64,000 nt of DNA from Sphingomonas hengshuiensis (GCA_003240755.1 QFNF01000005.1:50160-114159); one strand, 5' to 3'; shown: positions 55,367 through 64,000, counted from the stretch's first letter. Notes: generated from the sequence alone by a model not told the origin. Made by a program: numbers and translations.

Positions 55367-55440
55367 GCCCCGTTACGTTAATGGTAAACGGCTTCCTTTG
55401 TAACGAAGAGACGCGGGTTCGATTCCTGCACGGGGCACCA
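55367..55440 (+). tRNA. tRNA-Thr (anticodon TGT), atypical
   Basis: Acceptor GCCCCGT/ACGGGGC, D stem CGTT/AACG with the short loop AATGGTA, anticodon arm CTTCC-TTTGTAA-CGAAG giving anticodon TGT, T stem GCGGG/CCTGC with TTCGATT, discriminator A and encoded CCA. The D loop lacks the usual AGCTCAG-type sequence, and one pair of the anticodon stem (next to the loop) is C-C. The anticodon reads ACA. Confidence 0.75.
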
Positions 55441-55472
55441 CCCGGCCTATGGCGTCATGCCGGACCGGCAGG

Positions 55473-56378
55473 TCATGACATCGCCGGCGCGGCGGGTGGG
55501 ACCGGGCTGTCGGGCAGCGGGATGAAGTCGTCATGGTCGGCATCGGGCAGTTTCATGCGGCCCGCCTTCCAGTCCGATGCCGCCTGCGCCAGCCGGTCCT
55601 TGGAAGACGACACGAAGTTCCAGTAGAGGAACCGTTCGCCCACCGGTTCGCCGCCGAGCACCATCACGGTCGAGCGCTCCAGCGCCCTGACCCGCGACGC
55701 GGCGGGCGAAACCACCAGCATCCGGCCCGCGCCGCAGCGGCGCCCGTCGATCTCGATCGCACCGGTCGCGACATAGATCGCACGTTCGGCATGGCCCGCC
55801 GGAATCTCCGCGCTCGCCCCCGGTGCGATGTCGAGATGGGCGTAGAACAGGGGCGAATGCGTGCTGACGCTGGCCGTCAGCCCATAGGCGCTGCCCGCGA
55901 TGAGCTGGCCGTGCACGCCCGCATCGCTCCATTGCGGCAGGTCCGCGCCCTCGTGATGCGAGAAGGACGGGGCCGTCTCCTCATCCTCCACCGGCAGCGC
56001 CACCCACGCCTGGATACCGTGCAGGCGGTCGCCGACCGCGCGGCCTTTCTCGAACCGCTCGCTGTGCGTGATGCCGCTGCCCGCGGTCATCCAGTTGACC
56101 TCCTGCGGACGCACCGCCTGTTCATAGCCCAGGCTGTCGCGGTGCATCATCTCCCCCGCGAACAGATAGGTGACGGTCGACAGGCCGATATGCGGATGCG
56201 GGCGCACATCGATGCTGCGCGGTGCGCCGGGCACGACGTCGATCGGCCCCATATGGTCGAAGAACACGAACGGCCCGACCATCCGCCGCTTCGCGAACGG
56301 CAGCACCCGCCCCACCTCGATCCCGCCGCCCAGGTCGCGGCGGCGCTGCTCGATCTCCAGTTCGATCGCGTCGGTCAT
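55473..56378 (-). CDS. Pirin-family protein
   Basis: 301 residues, bicupin. Metal ligands His61 and His63 in RPHPHIGLSTVTY, His105 and Glu107 in SGITHSERF are intact. The C-terminal cupin includes PLFYAHLDIAPGASAEIPAG. Some bacterial pirins have quercetinase activity, others act in redox sensing; which applies is unknown. The start at 56378 has AGGAGG six bases upstream. Confidence 0.93.
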   Translation of the reverse strand: MTDAIELEIEQRRRDLGGGIEVGRVLPFAKRRMVGPFVFFDHMGPIDVVPGAPRSIDVRPHPHIGLSTVTYLFAGEMMHRDSLGYEQAVRPQEVNWMTAGSGITHSERFEKGRAVGDRLHGIQAWVALPVEDEETAPSFSHHEGADLPQWSDAGVHGQLIAGSAYGLTASVSTHSPLFYAHLDIAPGASAEIPAGHAERAIYVATGAIEIDGRRCGAGRMLVVSPAASRVRALERSTVMVLGGEPVGERFLYWNFVSSSKDRLAQAASDWKAGRMKLPDADHDDFIPLPDSPVPPAAPAMS

Positions 56379-56557
56379 CGTCACCCTCCTTCAGCCCGCT
56401 GCGATCCTCGCGCAATCGGCATGTTCCCCGAACGACGCGGGGATCGCGCCATCCGGGCAAGCGGCGTCGGTCGGCAGCGTCGAAGCGAAATTCGGCGATT
56501 ATCCGGCCAACAGTCAAGGCTCGCCCGCAGCCGCCCCGGCCATATCCGGACGGATGC

Positions 56558-56929
56558 TCAGTCGTTGCCCCGGCGATAGGGGCTCTGGATGTTGGCGAGC
56601 CACCCGGCGCGGTTCTGCGGCGTGGCGGCCAGCGCCCCGCGCGGGCGGCGGGCGGCCGCGATGTCGATCCTGTCCGACGGGAAATGCAGCCCGGCACGGC
56701 CATCGTGCGACCAGCGCACCCGCCCCTCGATATGGTGCAGCGTCCCCATCGTCACCAGCACCCGCCCCTCGGGCGGCAATCCGGCCGGATCGTCGATACA
56801 GGCGCCCGATTCGGACAGGTTGCGGACGCGGGCCTCGACCACCTGGTCCACGGCCTCGATCCGGGCATGCAGGATGACACTGTCCCGTCGCGAGCGGGGA
56901 GGAAACGGGTCGGACGGCGAATCGCTCAT
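56558..56929 (-). CDS. PilZ-domain protein
   Basis: 123 residues. PilZ pattern: Arg-rich start PPRSRRDSVILHARI, then NLSESGACI with the [DN]xSxxG motif at residues 37-42, and GRVRWSHDGRAGLHF. PilZ domains bind cyclic di-GMP. The tail after residue 90 is short and unrecognised. Likely a small c-di-GMP receptor. Confidence 0.82.
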   Translation of the reverse strand: MSDSPSDPFPPRSRRDSVILHARIEAVDQVVEARVRNLSESGACIDDPAGLPPEGRVLVTMGTLHHIEGRVRWSHDGRAGLHFPSDRIDIAAARRPRGALAATPQNRAGWLANIQSPYRRGND

Positions 56930-56996
56930 GGCCCCGATACGATAGCCGACGGATCGCTAACGTCCGGTAAACGTCGGTCGTTCATCCACGGAAAAT

Positions 56997-57081
56997 TGGT
57001 GCCCCTGGCCGGGCTCGAACCAGCACTCCTTGCGGAATCCGATTTTGAGTCGGACGCGTCTACCAATTTCACCACAGGGGC
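56997..57081 (-). tRNA. tRNA-Leu (anticodon CAA)
   Basis: 85 bases on the minus strand. Acceptor GCCCCTG/CAGGGGC, D arm with TGGTGAAATTGGTAGACGCG, anticodon stem TCCGA/TCGGA around CTCAAAA giving CAA, long variable arm, T arm with GGTTCGAGCC, CCA encoded. Typical class II tRNA-Leu reading UUG. Confidence 0.95.
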
Positions 57082-57123
57082 ACGCGGCGCTCCGTTAGCC
57101 CAAGCCGCGCGCCCCCGCAACCG

Positions 57124-57516
57124 TCAGGAAAAGACCCGATCGATATCGGCGCTGCCATGGGGATCCTTGGGATCGGGACCGAAGCGGTTCGGCCCGCGCG
57201 TGCCCTCGGTCACATACAGCACGAACAGCCAGATCCAGCCGATGATCGGCAGGAAGACCAGCAGCATCCACCATGCCGACCGGTCGGTGTCGTGCAACCG
57301 GCGGAACGCGACGGTGAACCCCGGGATCAGCAGCGCGAGGCTGGTCAGGCCGTTGATCGGGCCGGTTCCCTCCCATCCGAACCCGAACAGGCTGTCGACC
57401 AGCGTGGTCGCGATGCCGACCAGGAACGAGAACAGCGCGAACATCCAGTATTCCATGCGCCGCGAACGGCCCCGTACCTCGAAATACCGTTTCAGCGGCA
57501 GGATCATCCAGTCCAT
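57124..57516 (-). CDS. DUF805 membrane protein
   Basis: 130 residues, three to four transmembrane helices. DUF805 hallmarks: RYFEVRGRSRRMEYWMFALF, LIPGFTVAFRRLHDTDRSAW, WWMLLVFLPIIGWIWLFVLY, and the ending EGTRGPNRFGPDP. Function of the family is unknown. The start MDWMILPLKRY has AAGGGGG upstream. The stop lies 42 bases from tRNA-Leu. Confidence 0.92.
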   Translation of the reverse strand: MDWMILPLKRYFEVRGRSRRMEYWMFALFSFLVGIATTLVDSLFGFGWEGTGPINGLTSLALLIPGFTVAFRRLHDTDRSAWWMLLVFLPIIGWIWLFVLYVTEGTRGPNRFGPDPKDPHGSADIDRVFS

Positions 57517-57598
57517 CGTCACCCCCTTCGTTACGTTCTTCGTTGCATTCGTGCGAAGCGTTGCAATACGCGCCGGCAATGGCAACGCCGCTACCGTC

Positions 57599-59104
57599 TC
57601 AGTTGGTCGGGGGCCGGCGACGATAGCTGAGCGCCTCGGCGACATGTGCCCGCCCGACACCGTCGGCCTGTGCGAGATCGGCGATCGTCCGGCTGACCCG
57701 CAGCACGCGGTGAAAGGCACGGGCCGACAGCCGCATCGCCTCCGCCGCCTGCGCCAGCAGCGCCCGCGCCGGCGCGTCGAGCGCGGCGGCGCGTTCCAGC
57801 ACCTTGCCGTCGGCCTCGGCATTCGTGCGCACGCCGTCGGCGGCATAGCGTTCGCGCTGCACCGATCGCGCCGCCGCCACCCGCGCCGCGACCTCGGCCG
57901 ATCCCTCGGCAGGCGGCGGCAGGACGAGGTCGGCGGCGCTGACCGCCGCCATTTCGATGCTCAGGTCGATACGGTCGAGCAGCGGCCCCGACACCTTCGC
58001 CTGGTAATCGGCGGCACAGCGCGGCGCGCGGGCGCAGGCGAGCGCCGGATCGCCCAGATGCCCGCAGCGGCACGGGTTCATCGCCGCGACAAGCTGCACC
58101 CGCGCCGGAAAGGTGACATGGGCGTTGGCGCGCGCCACGCTGACCTCGCCGGTCTCCAGCGGCTGGCGCAGCGAATCGAGCACCGCGCGCTGGAATTCGG
58201 GCAGTTCGTCGAGGAACAGCACGCCCAGATGCGCCATGCTGATCTCACCCGGCCTGACCCTGAGCCCGCCGCCGGTCAGCGCGGCCATCGATGCCGAATG
58301 GTGCGGGCTGCGGAACGGGCGCGCCCGCGTCATCCGCCCGCCGGCCAGCGTTCCCGCCACCGACTGCACCATCGACACCTCCAGCGCCTCTGCCGCATCC
58401 AGCGGCGGCAGGATGCCGGGCAGGCAGGAGGCGAGCAGCGACTTGCCCGCACCGGGCGGGCCGACCATCAGCAGATTATGTCCACCGGCCGCGGCGACCT
58501 CCAGCGCGCGTTTCGCGGTTTCCTGCCCCTTCACCTGTTTCAGGTCGGTGCCGCTCCACCCGTCCTCCGCGCCGCCCGGCACCGGGTTGCGCAGCATCTG
58601 TTCCCCCTTCAGGTGGTTGAGCAGCGACAGCAGGTCGGGCGCGGCGACCACCGACGTGCCGGCCCACGCCGCCTCCGCCCCCTGTGCCGCCGGACAGATC
58701 AGCGCCTGCCCCGCACCGCTCGCCAGCATCGCCGCGAGCAGCACGCCGGGCGACGCCGCGATCCGGCCGTCGAGACCCAGTTCGCCGACGACCAGATGCT
58801 CGGCCAGCCCCTCGGCATCGACCACCCCCATCGCCGCCAGCAGGCCGAGCGCGATCGGCAGGTCGTAATGCGACCCCTCCTTCGGCAGGTCGGCCGGCGA
58901 CAGGTTGACGGTAATCCGCTTGGGTGGAAGCGCCAGCCCGATCGCCGCGACAGCGGCGCGCACCCGCTCGCGGCTTTCGCCCACCGCCTTGTCGGGCAGC
59001 CCGACCACGACGAACGCGGGCACGCCGGGCGCCAGTTGCACCTGCACCTCGACCCGCCGCGCCTCCAGCCCCAGATATGCCGCCGTCGATACGATCGCGA
59101 CCAT
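57599..59104 (-). CDS. comM: YifB/ComM-type Mg-chelatase-like AAA+ helicase
   Basis: 501 residues. An N-terminal LonC-like domain (AYLGLEARRVEVQVQLAPGV, KRITVNLSPADLPKEGSHYD), AAA+ core with Walker A LLMVGPPGAGKSLLA, Walker B GVLFLDELPEF, and the Mg-chelatase C-terminal part (MAAMNPCRCG-like AAMNPCRCGHLGD with cluster of Cys, LLDRIDLSIEM). ComM is a hexameric branch-migration helicase in natural transformation in Vibrio; it is also conserved in non-competent bacteria. The start at 59104 begins the conserved MVAIVSTAAYLGLEA; a longer frame is a shadow. Confidence 0.94.
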   Translation of the reverse strand: MVAIVSTAAYLGLEARRVEVQVQLAPGVPAFVVVGLPDKAVGESRERVRAAVAAIGLALPPKRITVNLSPADLPKEGSHYDLPIALGLLAAMGVVDAEGLAEHLVVGELGLDGRIAASPGVLLAAMLASGAGQALICPAAQGAEAAWAGTSVVAAPDLLSLLNHLKGEQMLRNPVPGGAEDGWSGTDLKQVKGQETAKRALEVAAAGGHNLLMVGPPGAGKSLLASCLPGILPPLDAAEALEVSMVQSVAGTLAGGRMTRARPFRSPHHSASMAALTGGGLRVRPGEISMAHLGVLFLDELPEFQRAVLDSLRQPLETGEVSVARANAHVTFPARVQLVAAMNPCRCGHLGDPALACARAPRCAADYQAKVSGPLLDRIDLSIEMAAVSAADLVLPPPAEGSAEVAARVAAARSVQRERYAADGVRTNAEADGKVLERAAALDAPARALLAQAAEAMRLSARAFHRVLRVSRTIADLAQADGVGRAHVAEALSYRRRPPTN

Positions 59105-59204
59105 GCTGCCCCTGTTCCCCGTTTGCCCCTGACGTCCATAGCCGCTTTCCGCCGATAGGGAATGGTCCGTCGCGACCGTCTTGCCAGCGCAACACACGAC
59201 TGGC

Positions 59205-59462
59205 ATGGGCCTGCCGATGCGGGTCGCGCTGGTCATCGTCGGGGTGTTGCTGGTCGTGGTGACGCCGCTGGTCGCGGTGCTGCCCGGCCCCGCCGGCATC
59301 TTCACCTTCGCGGCCGGCATGGCGTTGATCCTGCGCAATTCCCGCTGGGCGCGGCACCGCTTCGCTCGCCGCCTCCGCCGCCATCCCCGGTTGCGCGCCC
59401 TGTCCGACCGGGCGCTGCGCCGCGCCAGTGCCAGGCGGCGGCGGATGCGCGCCGGGGCGTGA
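59205..59462 (+). CDS. Small membrane protein with basic tail
   Basis: 85 residues. One or two hydrophobic segments (VALVIVGVLLVVVTPLVAVL and AGIFTFAAGMALIL) followed by a very Arg-rich tail (RHRFARRLRRHPRLR, RRASARRRRMRAGA). Family not recognised by name, but similar small proteins occur near rpmH in sphingomonads as I recall. A start four codons later is possible. Not obviously part of the rpmH unit. Confidence 0.65.
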   Translation: MGLPMRVALVIVGVLLVVVTPLVAVLPGPAGIFTFAAGMALILRNSRWARHRFARRLRRHPRLRALSDRALRRASARRRRMRAGA

Positions 59463-59569
59463 CGACCGGCGTTGACTTGGCGCCCCTCCATGGGTAATGG
59501 GCCACCACGCGGCCGCCGTCACTGGCGGCTTTTTACGTTCTGGCAGTTTGAATACCCGGGGAATGAGTG

Positions 59570-59704
59570 ATGAAGCGGACTTTTCAGCCGAGCAACCTGG
59601 TACGGGCCCGTCGCCACGGCTTCCGCTCGCGCATGGCGACGCCGGGCGGCCGCAATGTGATCCGCGCGCGTCGGGCGCGCGGCCGCAAGAAGCTGTCGGC
59701 CTGA
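59570..59704 (+). CDS. rpmH: 50S ribosomal protein L34
   Basis: 44 residues: [20 protein letters not shown], then [20 protein letters not shown] and KLSA. It is nearly identical to the family consensus. Begins the conserved rpmH-rnpA-yidD-yidC-engB block. The gene is short but unmistakable. Confidence 0.98.
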   Translation: MKRTFQPSNLVRARRHGFRSRMATPGGRNVIRARRARGRKKLSA

Positions 59705-59709
59705 GGAAA

Positions 59710-60045
59710 ATGCTTCGCCGCCGGGATTATCTGGCGGCGAATGCGGGACGCCGGGCGCCGATGCCCGGTTTCGTCCTGCTGGTGCGCAGCCGCGCCGCCG
59801 ACGAACTGGCCGATACGCCGCCCCAGGCGATGCGCATCGGCATTACCGTATCGAAAAAGGTCGGAAACGCCGTCGTCCGCAACCGGATGAAACGGCGTTT
59901 TCGCGCGCTTGCCGCAGAGCTGCTGCCCGAACAGGGAATCGCCGGCGCCGATCATGTGCTGATCGGCCGGAGCAGCGGGATCGAACGTCCGTTCGACGAG
60001 CTGAAGGCGGACCTTTCCAGGGCATTGCGCAAGGTTCGGCGGTGA
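59710..60045 (+). CDS. rnpA: Ribonuclease P protein component
   Basis: 111 residues. It assists the RNase P RNA in 5' processing of tRNAs. Conserved RNR motif: [20 protein letters not shown], preceded by [10 protein letters not shown]. The start ATG at 59710 is five bases after the rpmH stop with GAGG just upstream; an in-frame longer form overlaps rpmH and is unlikely. The stop overlaps the yidD start (GTGA). Confidence 0.95.
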   Translation: MLRRRDYLAANAGRRAPMPGFVLLVRSRAADELADTPPQAMRIGITVSKKVGNAVVRNRMKRRFRALAAELLPEQGIAGADHVLIGRSSGIERPFDELKADLSRALRKVRR

Positions 60046-60299
60046 ACGACGCCCGCCCGGATGCCGATCCCACGCCCGGTCCGGGCATCGCCGCCCGACT
60101 GCTGATGCTGGTGGCCCGCGCGTGGCAACTGGGACCGTCGCTGATCCTGCCGCCGTCCTGTCGCTACCAACCTTCCTGTTCGGCCTATGCAATCACCGCC
60201 CTTGCCCGCTATGGCGCGGTGAAGGGGGCGTGGCTGGCCGCCAAACGGATCGCGCGCTGTCACCCGTGGGGCGGGCACGGCCACGACCCGGTGCCCTGA
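60042..60299 (+). CDS. yidD: Membrane protein insertion efficiency factor YidD
   Basis: 85 residues, GTG start coupled to rnpA. Family motif [20 protein letters not shown] with [20 protein letters not shown], which matches YidD well. An amphipathic N-terminal helix ([16 protein letters not shown]) would attach it to the membrane. It helps YidC-dependent insertion by an unknown mechanism. Confidence 0.95.
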   Translation: MNDARPDADPTPGPGIAARLLMLVARAWQLGPSLILPPSCRYQPSCSAYAITALARYGAVKGAWLAAKRIARCHPWGGHGHDPVP

Positions 60300-60321
60300 G
60301 TCTGCGCCTTAAGGATTTCGC

Positions 60322-62019
60322 GTGAAGAACGACCAGAAGAATTTCCTGCTGTTCGCGGTGCTGGCTGCGCTGGTGCTGTTCGGCTGGCCGTACATCGCCA
60401 ACCATTTCTTCCCGGCCGCCAACCCGCCGGTGACGAAGCTGGAGGACGGCAAGAGCAAGCCCGTGGCCAATCCGGCGACCGATCCCGCCGCCGACACCGC
60501 CAACGCGATTCGCGACCGGGCGGCGGTGCTGCGCGAAACCCCGCGCGTGGCGATCGAAACGCCGGGGGTGCGCGGATCGATCAACCTGCGCGGCGGGCGG
60601 ATCGACGACCTGGTGCTGGTCAAGCACAACGAAACCATCGCCAGGGATTCGCCCCCGGTCCGGCTGCTGTCGCCATCGGGCACGGCGGATGCCTATTTCG
60701 CGCAGTTCGGCTGGAGCGGCACCGGCATCACGCCGCCGCCCGCTGATACGCTGTGGACCGCCAGCGGGACCAGGCTGACCCCGCAGACGCCGGTGACGCT
60801 GACCGCCCAGTCGGGCGGGCAGCGCTATCTGATGCAGATTTCGGTCGACGACGGCTATATGTTCACCGTGCGCCAGAGCGTGGTGAACACCGCCGCGCAG
60901 CCGGTGCAGGTCGCGACCTATGGCCTGCTCAGCCGCCGCGGCGCGCCGGTCGACAAGGATACGATGACGATCCAGGTCGGGCCGATCTACGAAGCGGGCA
61001 ACGGCGTGAAGTTCGACGTCGACTACACCGACATCGACGCCGCCCCGACCAGCTTCAATGCGAAGGGCGGCTGGCTGGGCTTCACCGACCATTACTGGAT
61101 GACCGCGCTGATCCCCGATCAGAACGCGCAGCACGCGCTGTCGCTGAAGGGCGGCGACCAGCGCCACCAGGCCGATTATCGCTCGCCCACGCTCGCCACG
61201 CTCAATCCGGGCCAGGCGATGACGCAGAGCGCGCGGTTCTTCGCCGGCGCGAAGGAGAACAAGCTGCTGAACCGCTATGAGGAACAGGGCGTGCCCTATT
61301 TCTCGCGCGCGATCGACTGGGGCTGGTTCCGCATCGTCGAGGAACCGATCTTCACCTATCTCGACTGGCTGTTCCGCATGGTCGGCAATTTCGGCGTGGC
61401 GATCATCCTGCTGACGCTGACCATCCGCGGCCTGATGTTCCCGATCGCCCAGCGCCAGTTCGCGTCGATGGCGGCGATGCGCGCGATCCAGCCGAAGCTC
61501 AAGGCGCTGCAGGAACGCTACAAGGACGACAAGCCGCAACTGCAGCAGAAGATGATGCAGCTCTACAAGGAGGAGAAGGTCAATCCGGTCGCCGGCTGTC
61601 TGCCGACGCTGATCCAGATTCCGATCTTCTACGCGCTGTACAAGGTGCTGCTGCTGACGATCGAGATGCGGCACCAGCCGTTCGTCGGGTGGATCAAGGA
61701 CCTGTCGGCGCCCGATCCCGCGACGATCCTGAACCTGTTCGGCTATCTCGACTTCACCCCGCCGCATTTCCTGGCGATCGGCATCGTGCCGGTGCTGCTC
61801 GGCATCTCGATGTATTTCCAGTTCAAGCTGAACCCGGCGCCGATGGACGACATGCAGAAGCAGGTGTTCGGGCTGATGCCATGGGTGCTGATGTTCATCA
61901 TGGCGCCGTTCGCGGTGGGCCTGCAGGTGTACTGGATCACGTCGAACCTGCTGACGATCGCGCAGCAGCAGTTGCTCTATTCGCGGCATCCGGCGCTCAA
62001 GCAGGCGCCCGCGAAGTGA
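60322..62019 (+). CDS. yidC: Membrane protein insertase YidC
   Basis: 565 residues, GTG start with AAGGA six bases upstream. N-terminal helix (NFLLFAVLAALVLFGWPYIA), large periplasmic beta domain (about residues 60-340), then the five-helix insertase core: LFRMVGNFGVAIILLTLTIR, QKMMQLYKEEKVNPVAGCLP, IQIPIFYALYKVLLLTIEMR, and PWVLMFIMAPFAVGLQVYW. Inserts and folds inner-membrane proteins, alone or with Sec. The stop overlaps the engB start (GTGA). Confidence 0.98.
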   Translation: MKNDQKNFLLFAVLAALVLFGWPYIANHFFPAANPPVTKLEDGKSKPVANPATDPAADTANAIRDRAAVLRETPRVAIETPGVRGSINLRGGRIDDLVLVKHNETIARDSPPVRLLSPSGTADAYFAQFGWSGTGITPPPADTLWTASGTRLTPQTPVTLTAQSGGQRYLMQISVDDGYMFTVRQSVVNTAAQPVQVATYGLLSRRGAPVDKDTMTIQVGPIYEAGNGVKFDVDYTDIDAAPTSFNAKGGWLGFTDHYWMTALIPDQNAQHALSLKGGDQRHQADYRSPTLATLNPGQAMTQSARFFAGAKENKLLNRYEEQGVPYFSRAIDWGWFRIVEEPIFTYLDWLFRMVGNFGVAIILLTLTIRGLMFPIAQRQFASMAAMRAIQPKLKALQERYKDDKPQLQQKMMQLYKEEKVNPVAGCLPTLIQIPIFYALYKVLLLTIEMRHQPFVGWIKDLSAPDPATILNLFGYLDFTPPHFLAIGIVPVLLGISMYFQFKLNPAPMDDMQKQVFGLMPWVLMFIMAPFAVGLQVYWITSNLLTIAQQQLLYSRHPALKQAPAK

Positions 62020-62684
62020 CCGACCTGCCGCCCCCGCCCCCCGGCGACGACCGCTTCGACCCGGAACAGGTCGAAGCGGCGCGCAAGATCTTCGCGGGGC
62101 CGATCCAGTTCCTGAAATCCGCGCCGTCGCTGGAGCATCTGCCCCCGCCCGACGTGGCGGAGATCGCGTTCGCCGGCCGGTCGAACGTCGGCAAGTCGTC
62201 GCTGCTCAACGCGCTGACTGGCCGCACCTCGCTGGCGCGGACCTCGGTCACGCCGGGGCGGACGCAGGAGCTGAACTTCTTCGACATCGGCACGCCGCTG
62301 AAATTCCGGCTGGTCGACATGCCCGGCTATGGGTTCGCGAAGGCGCCCAAGGACATGGTCCGCAAGTGGCGGTACCTGGTGAACGACTATCTGCGCGGGC
62401 GGCAGGTGTTGAAGCGTACGCTGGTGCTGATCGATTCGCGCCACGGCATCAAGGATGTCGACCGCGAGGTGTTCGAGATGCTCGACAAGGCGGCAACCAG
62501 CTATCGCATCGTCCTGACCAAGACCGACAAGATCAAGGCGACCGAACTCGACGCGGTTTATGCCGCCGTCGGCGACGAGGTCCGCAAGCGCCCGGCGGCG
62601 CATCCGGATGTGATCTCCACGTCGAGCGAGAAGGGCATGGGGATCGCGGAACTGCGCGCGGCGGTGATCGAGTCGCTCGGCTGA
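62016..62684 (+). CDS. engB: Ribosome biogenesis GTPase EngB (YihA/YsxC)
   Basis: 222 residues from a GTG overlapping the yidC stop. GTPase motifs: G1 AGRSNVGKSSLLNALTG, G2 region TSVTPGRTQELNFF, G3 DMPGYGFA, G4 LTKTDKIK, G5 STSSEKG. EngB helps assemble the large ribosomal subunit. Last gene of the block. Confidence 0.96.
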   Translation: MTDLPPPPPGDDRFDPEQVEAARKIFAGPIQFLKSAPSLEHLPPPDVAEIAFAGRSNVGKSSLLNALTGRTSLARTSVTPGRTQELNFFDIGTPLKFRLVDMPGYGFAKAPKDMVRKWRYLVNDYLRGRQVLKRTLVLIDSRHGIKDVDREVFEMLDKAATSYRIVLTKTDKIKATELDAVYAAVGDEVRKRPAAHPDVISTSSEKGMGIAELRAAVIESLG

Positions 62685-62714
62685 AAGGTCGCCGGCGCGG
62701 GGATATGGTCGGGC

Positions 62715-63332
62715 TCAGCCCTGTTTCGACGCCAGCAGCCCGGCGCCCAGCGCCACCGCGCCGACCGACAGCGTACACGCCACGATCATCAGCACCCCGT
62801 CGCGTACCAGCAGCGCGATGCCGAACGCCATGATCGCCGCCATCGGCGCCGTGCTGGCGAACGGCAGCAGCTCCAGCGGCGGCACGGTGAAGCATAGCAG
62901 GAACACCGCCACCCCGGCGATCCTTACCATCGGCCCCCGGGTCAGCGCCGGCAACCGCCCGTGAAACCAGGCGTCCATCCGCCTGCCGATCGGCCGCCCC
63001 TTGTCGACGACCTTCATCAGCTTGTCGCCCGTCATCCCGCGATTGGCGAGGAAGCCCGGCAGCCACAGATGCTCGCGCCCGATAATCAACTGGATCGCCA
63101 GCAGCGCCACCACCAGCGCCAGCGCGGTCGGCAGTCCCGGAATGCCGCCGACCGGCGAAATCTCGATCATCGGCAGCACGATCAGGAACGGGCCATAGGC
63201 ACGGTGGCCCATCGCCTCCAGCATATCGCCCAGCCGGACCTTGTCGCCGCCGGCCGTCTCGCCCAGTTCCTGCAGGCGGTCGAGAACGTCGCCGACGCTC
63301 CGCGGATCGCCATGTTCGTCCTTTTCCGCCAT
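62715..63332 (-). CDS. exoD: ExoD-family membrane protein
   Basis: 205 residues. ExoD pattern: VGDVLDRLQELGETAGGDKV, LGDMLEAMGHRAYGPFLIVL, then SPVGGIPGLPTALALVVALL and three further helices with PPLELLPFASTAPMAAIMAF. In rhizobia exoD mutants have altered exopolysaccharide and alkaline sensitivity; the biochemical role is unclear. The start MAEKDEHGD at 63332 was chosen from likely homologue starts; the frame is open 34 codons further, over the gst promoter. Confidence 0.88.
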   Translation of the reverse strand: MAEKDEHGDPRSVGDVLDRLQELGETAGGDKVRLGDMLEAMGHRAYGPFLIVLPMIEISPVGGIPGLPTALALVVALLAIQLIIGREHLWLPGFLANRGMTGDKLMKVVDKGRPIGRRMDAWFHGRLPALTRGPMVRIAGVAVFLLCFTVPPLELLPFASTAPMAAIMAFGIALLVRDGVLMIVACTLSVGAVALGAGLLASKQG

Positions 63333-63408
63333 GCCGTTCGCAACGGATCGTTTCGCCGCCGGTTCCGATGGGTCGACACGCCGCGGGGGACGTGGCACGA
63401 CCGCGCGC

Positions 63409-64000
63409 ATGCTGAAGCTCATCATCGGGAACAAGGCCTATTCCTCATGGTCGCTGCGCGGCTGGCTGGCGGCCAGGCTGTCGGGCCTGCCGTTCGAGGA
63501 GGTCGTCGTCCCGCTCTACGACGCCGACTGGGACAGGCGCCGCGACGGCGACGAATTCGCGCCATCGTCGGGCAAGGTCCCGATCCTGTGGGACGGCGAC
63601 GACATCGTCGTGTGGGACAGCCTGGCGATCGTCGAGTATCTCAACGAGAAATCGGGCGGCGACAGATTCTGGCCGACCGATCCCGCCGCCCGTGCCATGG
63701 CCCGGTCGATGGCGGCGGAGATGCATTCGGGCTTCGCGCCCTTGCGCCGCAAGCACAGCATGAACGTCCGCCAGGTCCATGATCCGGTCCGGCCCGACGA
63801 CGACGTGCTGGCCGACCTGTCCCGCATCTATGAACTGTGGGCACAGGCGCGTGCGCGCTTCGGCCATGGCGGCGACTTCCTGTTCGGGGAATTCGGCGCC
63901 GCCGACATCATGTTCGCGCCGGTCGCGACGCGGATCGTGACCTATTCGCTGCCCTGCCCCCGCTTTGCGATGGGGTACATCATCACGCTCCTCAACCATC
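63409..64000 (+). CDS. Glutathione S-transferase family protein, 3' end cut by window edge
   Basis: 197 residues visible. N-terminal thioredoxin-like domain: LKLIIGNKAYSSWSLRGWLA with the Ser region for glutathione, GKVPILWDGD and VWDSLAIVEYLNEK. The helical C-terminal domain follows (MHSGFAPLRRKHSMNV, FLFGEFGAADIMFAPVATRI). Resembles the YfcF/YfcG-like or zeta-related bacterial GSTs. Probably only 15-30 residues are missing. Divergent from exoD with 76 bases between starts. Confidence 0.9.
   Translation, partial: MLKLIIGNKAYSSWSLRGWLAARLSGLPFEEVVVPLYDADWDRRRDGDEFAPSSGKVPILWDGDDIVVWDSLAIVEYLNEKSGGDRFWPTDPAARAMARSMAAEMHSGFAPLRRKHSMNVRQVHDPVRPDDDVLADLSRIYELWAQARARFGHGGDFLFGEFGAADIMFAPVATRIVTYSLPCPRFAMGYIITLLNH

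Overview
The window is an ordinary, gene-dense stretch of chromosome from a high-GC alphaproteobacterium, most likely a sphingomonad (Sphingomonas or a close relative). Evidence: the Entner-Doudoroff set zwf-pgl-edd-glk-eda in one run, Cys-type glutathione peroxidase, the rpmH-rnpA-yidD-yidC-engB block, an EcfG-type stress promoter, an RpoH promoter with a ROSE-like leader in front of ibpA, and the palindromic intergenic repeats common in this family. There is no phage, IS, integron or CRISPR array. Many neighbours overlap by ATGA or GTGA and so are probably translationally coupled.

Layout. 1-5149: acyl-CoA metabolism (ACAD10/11-like phosphotransferase plus acyl-CoA dehydrogenase, a two-headed TetR regulator, an acyl-CoA synthetase). 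5178-13018: dnaE, a stress-induced HdeD membrane protein, glutathione peroxidase, the Lol lipoprotein-export ABC system, heat-shock ibpA. 13041-17586: palindromic repeat, pyrG, secG, a small MarR regulator, an NlpC/P60-fold protein lacking its catalytic Cys, argC. 17711-23457: glucose catabolism through the Entner-Doudoroff pathway. 23691-28567: fatty-acid synthesis (fabD-fabG-hypothetical, acpP-fabF-mltG). 28845-30516: rpsF-rpsR-rplI, its terminator, a possible 25-residue peptide and tRNA-Glu.

30666-41367 is the most unusual region. Seven tightly packed enzyme genes plus an anion-porin gene on the minus strand (split ThDP decarboxylase, aldehyde dehydrogenase, acyl-CoA dehydrogenase, class III CoA-transferase, MaoC/HTD2-like hydratase, CitE-like lyase, OprO/P porin) face a LysR regulator and an MHS-family permease. 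Read in order they form a complete uptake and degradation route for an anionic 2-oxo acid: decarboxylation, oxidation, CoA activation, desaturation, hydration and retro-Claisen cleavage. The last part matches the itaconate/citramalyl-CoA (Ict-Ich-Ccl) module. The front end is not part of any pathway I can name.

41469-52993: FUSC transporter, ilvE, MarR, proC, a YbjN protein, ubiK, tspO, tlyA, an RBBP9-like hydrolase, dxs, a merC-like gene with zur behind a possible Zur box, a UVR-motif protein, and a DUF2218/PadR pair behind a repeated operator. 53091-64000: rarA coupled to an RNase H-like (DUF429-type) protein, an atypical tRNA-Thr, pirin, PilZ, tRNA-Leu, a DUF805 protein, comM, rpmH-rnpA-yidD-yidC-engB, exoD and a truncated GST gene. 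Function calls come from motifs and family knowledge read by eye. No database search was run.
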